NCBI GenBank assembly: GCA_009702305.1
Contig: WLIH01000160.1
Span: 1-6,443 of the forward strand
Direction of reading: 5' to 3'
From: Actinomycetota bacterium
GTDB lineage: Bacteria > Actinomycetota > Actinomycetes > Propionibacteriales > Nocardioidaceae
Length of the DNA stretch: 6,443 nucleotides
Shown in pieces: positions 1-4,579 of the stretch (position 1 is its first letter; each line of letters starts with the position of its first letter). The translations under genes and the position numbers were made by a program. The notes under the pieces are model-generated. The model did not search any database, had not been told where the DNA came from, and saw nothing but the letters and a program-made list of their open reading frames with translations.

Positions 1-278
1 CTGCCAACGCTAAGCGCAGTTCCTTCGCTCTCGCTGCCTGAGCAGTGATCGAAGCGTCAGACCGGGCATCCGTCTCCGTCCCGGACCCTGGCGTCATCTA
101 GGAGACTTGCTCATCAACTGCTGTCAGGGTGGTTGATCGGGACTTAATCCTGACTGGGCCTGTCGGCGACGTGTCTGTGCGAGCGCCGGGGCCGAGAAAA
201 GCGATAACACTGACTGCACCCGGAGAAGACCTGGATCGACGCTCGAGGACCGGGGTTCGATTCCCCGCAGCTCCACCG
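1..278 (+). ncRNA. ssrA: tmRNA (transfer-messenger RNA), 3' part, cut by the window start
   Basis: tmRNA rescues stalled ribosomes: it enters with SmpB like alanyl-tRNA, then serves as a short mRNA that adds a degradation tag. The window opens just before the tag frame. Seen directly: the tag ORF at 3-41. Pseudoknot PK2 has stem 62-66/80-84 with loop bases 72-77 (GTCTCC) pairing to 101-106 (GGAGAC). PK3 has stem 113-118/132-137 (ATCAAC/GTTGAT) with 123-128 (GTCAGG) pairing to 149-154 (CCTGAC). A weaker PK4 has 164-168/184-188 with 171-174/207-210. The tRNA-like 3' end has a T stem 251-255/263-267, T loop TTCGATT at 256-262, acceptor strand CAGCTCC at 268-274 and discriminator A275. CCG follows at 276-278, so the terminal CCA is not fully encoded and must be completed by the CCA-adding enzyme. 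The 5' half, with PK1 and the D-like arm, lies outside the window. In many actinobacteria smpB lies just upstream of ssrA; that cannot be checked here. Confidence 0.96.
3..41 (+). other. tmRNA proteolysis-tag reading frame (ANAKRSSFALAA, stop TGA)
   Basis: Reading from the resume codon GCC at 3-5, the frame gives A-N-A-K-R-S-S-F-A-L-A-A and stops at TGA 39-41. The C-terminal ALAA is the conserved end recognised by ClpXP-type proteases and SspB-like adaptors in other bacteria. The basic KR pair followed by two serines and a phenylalanine before ALAA resembles actinobacterial tags more than the enterobacterial ANDENYALAA. The resume codon is inferred from the family pattern because the upstream tmRNA sequence is missing. 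Confidence 0.93.
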
Positions 279-280
279 AT

Positions 281-294
281 GAGGCTTCGGCCTC
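281..294 (+). other. Small UUCG-tetraloop hairpin just after tmRNA
   Basis: GAGGC, TTCG, GCCTC form a 5-bp stem closed by the very stable C(UUCG)G tetraloop, starting 3 nt after the CCG that ends tmRNA. It may block the 3' end against exonucleases or position the tmRNA 3'-end processing nucleases. It could also be the upper half of a two-hairpin termination region. The base pairing is seen; the role is inferred. Confidence 0.5.
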
Positions 295-304
295 GCCCTC
301 TTGG

Positions 305-338
305 ACCACGGCCTCCCCGCCTGCGGGGAGGCCGTGGT
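305..338 (+). terminator. Strong U-poor terminator hairpin of ssrA
   Basis: The two arms, 305-319 and 324-338, pair perfectly over 15 bp around a 4-nt loop (CCTG). The stem is very GC-rich (ACCACGGCCTCCCCG and its complement). The downstream sequence GCTGTTGCGC has only scattered T residues, so this is the U-poor hairpin form common after stable RNAs in high-GC actinobacteria. It sits 27 nt after the tmRNA 3' end and isolates ssrA from the next genes. The perfect symmetry also allows it to act on antisense transcripts. Confidence 0.85.
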
Positions 339-424
339 GCTGTTGCGCTCTCGAGGTCGCCGGCGTGCTCGACGACGACGGACGCTGGACGGTGGATGCG
401 AGGCGGTGCAGCCGAGGGTCTCGA

Positions 425-436
425 GGTGTCGACACC
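425..436. repeat. 12-bp perfect palindrome upstream of the DUF1905 gene
   Basis: GGTGTCGACACC reads identically on both strands. It lies 30 nt upstream of the chosen start at 467, where the -35 region of the proposed promoter would fall, so it could be a repressor operator. One or two perfect 12-bp palindromes are expected by chance in a window this long, so the position is the only argument for a function. Confidence 0.25.
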
Positions 437-447
437 GTCGGCGCGGC

Positions 448-460
448 TATGCCTCATGCT
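448..460 (+). promoter_or_regulatory. Candidate -10 region for a leaderless or near-leaderless DUF1905 operon mRNA
   Basis: Two hexamers compete. CATGCT at 455-460 ends 6 nt before ATG 467, the distance expected when transcription starts on the A of the start codon. TATGCC at 448-453 would give a leader of about 6 nt. Neither fits the actinobacterial TANNNT pattern exactly, and no well-spaced -35 box is visible; TCGACA at 429-434 resembles TTGACA but is 20 nt from the first hexamer and 14 nt from the second. The ssrA terminator upstream means the following genes need their own promoter somewhere in 339-466. Confidence 0.3.
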
Positions 461-466
461 GGAGAC

Positions 467-754
467 ATGGAGCTCGAGTTCGACGGAGAGGTGTGGTCGT
501 GGCGCGGGCCGGCGCCCTATCACTTCGTCACGGTCCCCGAGGACGACGCCGATGCGATCAAGGCCGTCTCCGGCGCGATCACCTACGGGTGGGGGATGGT
601 GCCGGCGACGATCAGGATCGGCGAGACCCGCTGGACGACGTCGCTGTGGCCCAAGGACGGTGCGTACGTCGTGCCGCTGAAGGACGCCATCCGCAAGGCC
701 GAGGAGATCGAGCTCGGTCACGTCGTCCAGGTGGCGGTGAGCATCGATGTCTGA
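467..754 (+). CDS. DUF1905 domain protein, small, stand-alone
   Basis: The product is 95 aa and is essentially one DUF1905 domain. Seen: an N-terminal strand pattern MELEFDGEVWSW, then PAPYHFVTVP, the GWGMVPATIRIGETRWTTSL strand pair, and the family's closing signature YVVPLKDAIRKAEEIELGHVVQV. No signal peptide or membrane segment is present, so it is likely cytosolic. The family has no established reaction; in many proteins the domain is joined to a YdeI/OmpD-associated (OmdA) domain, which is missing here. The frame is open back to a GTG at 365, but the extra 34 residues are Arg/Gly-rich and unlike the family, so ATG 467 is preferred. ATG 449 is also possible. GGAG at 461-464 is only 2 nt from ATG 467, too close for a normal ribosome site, which fits a leaderless start. 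The gene leads a three-gene run and its stop overlaps the next start by 8 nt. Confidence 0.85.
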   Translation: MELEFDGEVWSWRGPAPYHFVTVPEDDADAIKAVSGAITYGWGMVPATIRIGETRWTTSLWPKDGAYVVPLKDAIRKAEEIELGHVVQVAVSIDV

Positions 755-1886
755 TCGGAGACGAGCCGCCGGCGTGGTCGCCGTCGCGATCCTCGCCGTC
801 GTGCTGCAGCCGACCGCCTCGCCGGCGGCCATCGCCGACCACGCAGCACCGGTCGCGGCACGCCAGCTCGCCGTGCCGGTGGTCGTCGGCCACCGTGGGG
901 CTCCCGGTCATCGCCCCGAGCACACGCTGGCGTCGTACCGGCTGGCCATTGATCTCGGGGCGGACTACATCGAGCCCGACCTGGTCTCGACCAAGGACGG
1001 GGTCCTCATCGCCCGCCACGACGACGAGCTGACGTCGACGACCGATGTCGCGGACCATCCCGAGTTCGCCGACCGCAAGACCACCAAGACGATCTACGGG
1101 GTCGAGCGCACGGGATGGTTCGCCGAGGACTTCACCCTGGCCGAGATCAAGACCCTGCGCGCCCGGGAGAGTGCCTCCGCGTTCCGTCAGGAGAGCGCGT
1201 CCTACGACGATCGCTTCAAGATCGCCACGTTCGACGAGGTGCTGCGACTGGTGAAGAAGCGCTCGCGCGAGCTCGGTCGCGTCATCGGCGTCGCGCCGGA
1301 GACCAAGTTCCCGTCGTACTTCGACTCGATCGGGCTCTCGCTCGAGGAGCCGCTCGTCAGATCGCTGCGGGCGTTCCACCTCGACCTGGCGACCAGTCCG
1401 GTCGTCATCCAGTCGTTCGAGGTGGGCAACCTGCGCCAGCTCAACCGCCGCATCGACGTGCCTCTGGTGCAGCTGGTCGCGCCGGTCGGCGCGCCCTACG
1501 ACCTGATGGTCAAGGGCTCCGCCACGACGTACGCGACGATGACGACGCCGGCCGGTCTGGCCACGGTCGCGAAGTACGCCGACTGGCTCGCGCCCGACAA
1601 GGACATGGTCCTCCCGCGTGACCCGGACACCGGCGCGACCGGTGTGCCCAGCGCTCTCGTCGGCGATGCCCACCGCGCCGGGCTGTACGTCGTGATCTAT
1701 GTCATTCGCAACGAGAACGCCTTCATGGCCACCAACTTCCGTGTCGGCTCCGAGCGGTTCGGGATGGGCGACGTCCACGCGGAGATCACGGCGTTCCTCG
1801 ACGCGGGTGTCGACGCTTTCTTCGCCGACTTCCCGGAGTCCGGTGTCCAGGCCCGTGACGACTGGGTGGCGGCCCACCGCAGTTGA
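747..1886 (+). CDS. Secreted glycerophosphodiester phosphodiesterase (GlpQ-like)
   Basis: This 379-aa enzyme is predicted to hydrolyse glycerophosphodiesters to sn-glycerol 3-phosphate and an alcohol outside the cytoplasm. An N-terminal signal peptide (RRR, hydrophobic stretch at about residues 8-20, Ala-rich cleavage region near 25-31) directs export. The GDPD TIM-barrel core follows: HRG at 49-51 with catalytic-type His49, PEHT at 57-60, the metal-ligand pair E76-x-D78 in YIEPDLVSTKDG, His91 of ARHDDEL, the TFDEVL segment at 161-166 and the metal-ligand region PETK at 184-187. The conserved C-terminal FFADFPESGVQARD stands where most relatives have TDNP or TDFP. Length and the TTDVADHPEFADRKTTK stretch fit the long bacterial GlpQ branch. 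GGTGAG at 736-741 is 5 nt before ATG 747, inside the DUF1905 gene, so translation is probably coupled. Substrates could be phospholipid head groups or glycerol-phosphate teichoic acids; the sequence does not decide. Confidence 0.93.
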   Translation: MSDRRRAAGVVAVAILAVVLQPTASPAAIADHAAPVAARQLAVPVVVGHRGAPGHRPEHTLASYRLAIDLGADYIEPDLVSTKDGVLIARHDDELTSTTDVADHPEFADRKTTKTIYGVERTGWFAEDFTLAEIKTLRARESASAFRQESASYDDRFKIATFDEVLRLVKKRSRELGRVIGVAPETKFPSYFDSIGLSLEEPLVRSLRAFHLDLATSPVVIQSFEVGNLRQLNRRIDVPLVQLVAPVGAPYDLMVKGSATTYATMTTPAGLATVAKYADWLAPDKDMVLPRDPDTGATGVPSALVGDAHRAGLYVVIYVIRNENAFMATNFRVGSERFGMGDVHAEITAFLDAGVDAFFADFPESGVQARDDWVAAHRS

Positions 1887-1924
1887 CAGGTGTGAACCAC
1901 GCCGCGGCGGCCAACACTGCCGTC

Positions 1925-3319
1925 ATGGGATCCGGGTGGTGGCGAAGCGCGATCGGGGGCGCCGCGATGTCGGTCGTCCTCGTCGCGGGGTCGGCCTGGA
2001 CGGCCGCCGCGGTGGACGGCGCGTCGACGCTGGCGGTGCAGGCGCCGGCGGCGTACGCCGACTCGGGGGTGCCCGTCAGCCTCTCCCTCATCGACGCCGG
2101 GGGCTCCCCGATCGCGGGTGCTCCGGTGAGCGTCGAGCGCCAGGTGGACGGCAGCTGGTCCCCGATGGCCACCATCACGACCGATGAGACCGGCGAGGCA
2201 TCGATCGAGGTCGTGCTCAGCCGCGATCCGGCGGACAACCTGATCCGGGTCAGCTACGCCGGCGACGAGACGCACGCGCCTGCCGACACCGGGGAGGTCC
2301 TGCTGGCGTTGAAGCGACGCGACAGCCGGCTGCGCGTGACGGGACCCGGCAGCGTCGTCGACGAGACGCGGACGCGACTGGTCGTCCGCTGGACGACGGG
2401 CTCCGGCGCTCCGGTCAGCGGTCGGGTCCGGCTGTACCGCAGGGTGATCGGCGGGGAGTGGCGGCCGGCGGGATCGGTCACCACCGATGCTGCCGGTCGC
2501 GCCGAGCGGTCCGTCGGTCCCCGGGAGGACACGCTGTGGCGTGCCCGGGTGAGCCAGCAGGCTTGGTTGCGGTCGGCGGTGAGCGCCTCCCATCGCATCG
2601 ACAATCGGCCGCCGCATGCGCCCGTGGTGCTCCCGTCCGACGCCCCGCAGCCCCGCATCGCCCTGCCGCCGCAGCCGCGTGCGACCGGCGCCGGCGCCCG
2701 TCCGGTGGTGTCGCAGATCTCCGATGCCGTCTGGTCGCAGATGACCGGGCGATCCTGGCACGCCGGCTGCCCGGTCGGGCGCGCAGGGCTCAGGCTGCTG
2801 CGCATCAACTACTGGGGCTACGACGGCTACCGCTACCGCGGTGAGCTGGTCGCGGCCGTGGAGGTCGTCGACCAGATGGCGGGGGCGCTGACGGACGTGT
2901 ACGACGCCGGGCTGCCGATCCGGTCGATGTACCGGGTCGACCGCTTCGGCTGGTCGTCGCGGCTGCGCGGGGCGGACGACTACGCCTCGATGGCGGCCGG
3001 CAACACCTCGGCGTTCAACTGCCGCGACGTCGTGGGACGTCCCGGCGTCCGCTCGCCGCACTCGACGGGACGCTCGATCGACATCAACACCTGGGAGAAC
3101 CCCTACCGCTCGGCCCAGGGCACGGTGCCGAACACGTGGTGGCAGTCGCGCAGCCACCCGTTGGTCGCGTGGAGGTCGGGCGATCACGCGATGGTGCGGA
3201 TCATGCGCGCCCACGGCCTGGCATGGAGCTACGGCCTGGGCGACACCCAGCACTTCGATGCCCGCCGGTCGGCCCGGGTCGGGGTGGATCCCGGCTGTGC
3301 GACGACCGTGTGCGAGTGA
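1925..3319 (+). CDS. Secreted M15-family peptidase with two N-terminal Ig-like repeats
   Basis: The 464-aa product from ATG 1925 begins with a signal peptide (Arg7, hydrophobic run to about residue 26, likely cleavage after TAAA near 29). Two related beta-sandwich-like repeats follow, at roughly 35-128 and 134-225. Both carry a small-residue G-x-P-V element, a Trp (78; 179) and TTD-x-x-G-x-A (from 85; from 186). A Pro-rich linker spans 228-251. The C-terminal 200 residues are an M15/VanY-type zinc peptidase domain: SPHSTGRSID gives ligands His379 and Asp386, and GDTQHFD gives Asp440 (catalytic acid) and ligand His443. Related enzymes cut D-Ala-D-Ala ends or the L-Ala-D-Glu bond in peptidoglycan; which bond is cut here is unclear. 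Four cysteines (282, 366, 458, 463) could form disulfides. The frame extends to TTG 1883, whose TTGA overlaps the GDPD stop, and GTG 1892 is also possible. ATG 1967 has a better-placed GGGGG (1955-1959) but would remove the charged start of the signal peptide. Confidence 0.87.
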   Translation: MGSGWWRSAIGGAAMSVVLVAGSAWTAAAVDGASTLAVQAPAAYADSGVPVSLSLIDAGGSPIAGAPVSVERQVDGSWSPMATITTDETGEASIEVVLSRDPADNLIRVSYAGDETHAPADTGEVLLALKRRDSRLRVTGPGSVVDETRTRLVVRWTTGSGAPVSGRVRLYRRVIGGEWRPAGSVTTDAAGRAERSVGPREDTLWRARVSQQAWLRSAVSASHRIDNRPPHAPVVLPSDAPQPRIALPPQPRATGAGARPVVSQISDAVWSQMTGRSWHAGCPVGRAGLRLLRINYWGYDGYRYRGELVAAVEVVDQMAGALTDVYDAGLPIRSMYRVDRFGWSSRLRGADDYASMAAGNTSAFNCRDVVGRPGVRSPHSTGRSIDINTWENPYRSAQGTVPNTWWQSRSHPLVAWRSGDHAMVRIMRAHGLAWSYGLGDTQHFDARRSARVGVDPGCATTVCE

Positions 3320-3322
3320 GGT

Positions 3323-4579
3323 CTACTGCCCCGACATCACGCCGACGCGCTCCCGGGTGAAGCCCGGGAACACGGTGGCCGTCGACGCACCGGTCCGAGA
3401 AGCGACCACCTCGGCCAGGACCGAGCGGTAGTCGGTGGTCACGGAGAGGTCGGCGTCGGACGTCGTGGCGAGACCGGGCCAGATGCCGTAGTACTTGCCG
3501 CCCTTGACGCCGGCGCCAGCCAGCATCATCACGTTGCCCCAGCCGTGGTCGAGCCCCGAGCTGTCGTTCTCGACCACCCGTCGGCCGAACTCCGAGATGG
3601 TCACGAGCGTGACCTTGCCGGCGGCCGGACCGAGATCGGTGAAGAAGGCGGCGATCGAGGTCGCGAGGGTGGTGACGTTGTTGAACATCCAGCCGCTCGT
3701 CGAGGTGCCCAGGCTCTGGTGCATGTCCCAGTTGCCGTGGTCGACCGTGAAGACCGCGGAGCCGACATTGCCCTTGATGGTGCGAGCGACGGTGGCGAGA
3801 GCGCGGCCGAGATCGTTGCTGGGGTAGGACGACGTCGTGTCGGCGACGGCGAGCACGGGTGCGTAGTCGGCGACGGCGCCGAGGGCGGCCTGCATCCCGC
3901 GCCCCATCGAGGTGGACGACGCCGACCAGGCCTGGGTCAACGACGCGAAGCGCTTGTCCGAGCTGTTGAGCGCGCTCGCCCCCGCCACCCGCACGGAGGT
4001 CGAGCTGGAGGTAGCCATCGTCTGCTCCGGGCCGTACATCGCGCTGGGGCGCGTCCCGATGCTGAGCCCCTGCAACGGCGACGTGTAGGCGTCCGTGCCG
4101 AGCAGTCGGTTCAGCCAACCGGTGCGCAGCGTCGATCCGGGCGCTGCATCCTCGACCTCCTCCATCGCGGAGAAGTGCGATCGGTTGGCCACCGGGAGGC
4201 CCGTGGCGTGGACGGTCGCGAGACGCCCGGCGGCCCACATCGGCTCGAGAGGCTTCATGGCCGGGTGCAGTCCGAACATGGCGTCCGCGCGGAGCAGCTG
4301 GTCGCGTGGGACCGCGATCCGCGGCCGGGCGGTGTAGTACGCCGGGTCCGCGTGCGGCACGACGAGCGACAGCCCGTCGGCGGCCCCGCGCAAGGACAGG
4401 ACGACGATCGTCCACGGTGCCGGCTGGGTGGCGGCAGCGGCAGGCGACGCCGGGGCCATCGTGACGACGGTGGAGCCGATGGCGGCCGCCGCCCCGAAGA
4501 GCGCCGTGCCCTGGAGCACGCCGCGGCGACTCGCGTGCATCTCGGCGCAGCAGTGCGCCGTCGCGTCGTGATCGGTCAT
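3323..4579 (-). CDS. DUF1501 family protein with Tat signal
   Basis: The product is 418 aa with a twin-arginine signal: S17-R-R-G-V-L-Q, a hydrophobic region to about residue 40 and an Ala-rich cleavage zone near 44-50, so a folded protein is likely exported. Family signatures run in order: LRGAADGLS (63-71, Asp68), ANRSHF (131-136), TGWLNR (153-158), VDHGNWDMH (279-287), ISEFGRRVVEN (328-338), LDHGWGN (343-349), GVKGGKYYG with WPGL (357-370) and FPGF (405-408). To my knowledge DUF1501 resembles the alkaline-phosphatase/sulfatase-like fold, so the Asp, His and Glu residues of these motifs could bind metal; no substrate is established. The start ATG 4579 overlaps the DUF1800 stop as ATGA (4579-4576), and GGAG on the minus strand lies 11 nt before it. 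The n-region is unusual in carrying H9, C10, C11 and H15. An apparent open frame running further upstream, to 5833, is a high-GC artefact. Confidence 0.93.
   Translation of the reverse strand: MTDHDATAHCCAEMHASRRGVLQGTALFGAAAAIGSTVVTMAPASPAAAATQPAPWTIVVLSLRGAADGLSLVVPHADPAYYTARPRIAVPRDQLLRADAMFGLHPAMKPLEPMWAAGRLATVHATGLPVANRSHFSAMEEVEDAAPGSTLRTGWLNRLLGTDAYTSPLQGLSIGTRPSAMYGPEQTMATSSSTSVRVAGASALNSSDKRFASLTQAWSASSTSMGRGMQAALGAVADYAPVLAVADTTSSYPSNDLGRALATVARTIKGNVGSAVFTVDHGNWDMHQSLGTSTSGWMFNNVTTLATSIAAFFTDLGPAAGKVTLVTISEFGRRVVENDSSGLDHGWGNVMMLAGAGVKGGKYYGIWPGLATTSDADLSVTTDYRSVLAEVVASRTGASTATVFPGFTRERVGVMSGQ
3351..3369. terminator. Candidate hairpin terminator at a convergent gene end
   Basis: TCCCGGG at 3351-3357 and CCCGGGA at 3363-3369 form a perfect 7-bp stem with a 5-nt loop (TGAAG). 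It begins 31 nt after the M15 stop codon and so could terminate the plus-strand operon, but it lies inside the last codons of the opposing DUF1501 gene. No T-tract follows on the plus strand. It may simply be a coding palindrome for Phe-Pro-Gly-Phe. No other hairpin is seen in the 3-nt gap between the two genes. Confidence 0.35.

Noticed and set aside
251..278. tmRNA 3' end as an attachment site for an integrated element
   Set aside because: ssrA is a frequent integration site, but no second copy of the T-arm/acceptor sequence and no integrase is present in the window, and the downstream genes look chromosomal.
98..435. Minus-strand frames over tmRNA whose translations contain GNRTPV and RGIEPR
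   Set aside because: These are the well-known false proteins made by translating the antisense strand of tRNA-like T arms and acceptor stems; tmRNA structure explains the DNA fully.
365..466. N-terminal extension of DUF1905 from GTG 365
   Set aside because: The 34 added residues are unlike the family, lack a ribosome site, and would leave almost no room for a promoter after the ssrA terminator.
612..1877. 421-codon minus-strand frame opposite the GDPD gene
   Set aside because: It is rich in Arg, Asp and Gly with no family signature, as expected opposite a high-GC coding frame; the plus-strand GDPD motifs are unambiguous.
1697..3253. 518-codon minus-strand frame opposite the M15 gene
   Set aside because: Composition is typical of a shadow frame (Arg, Asp, Pro, His) and the plus strand carries a signal peptide, repeats and a zinc site.
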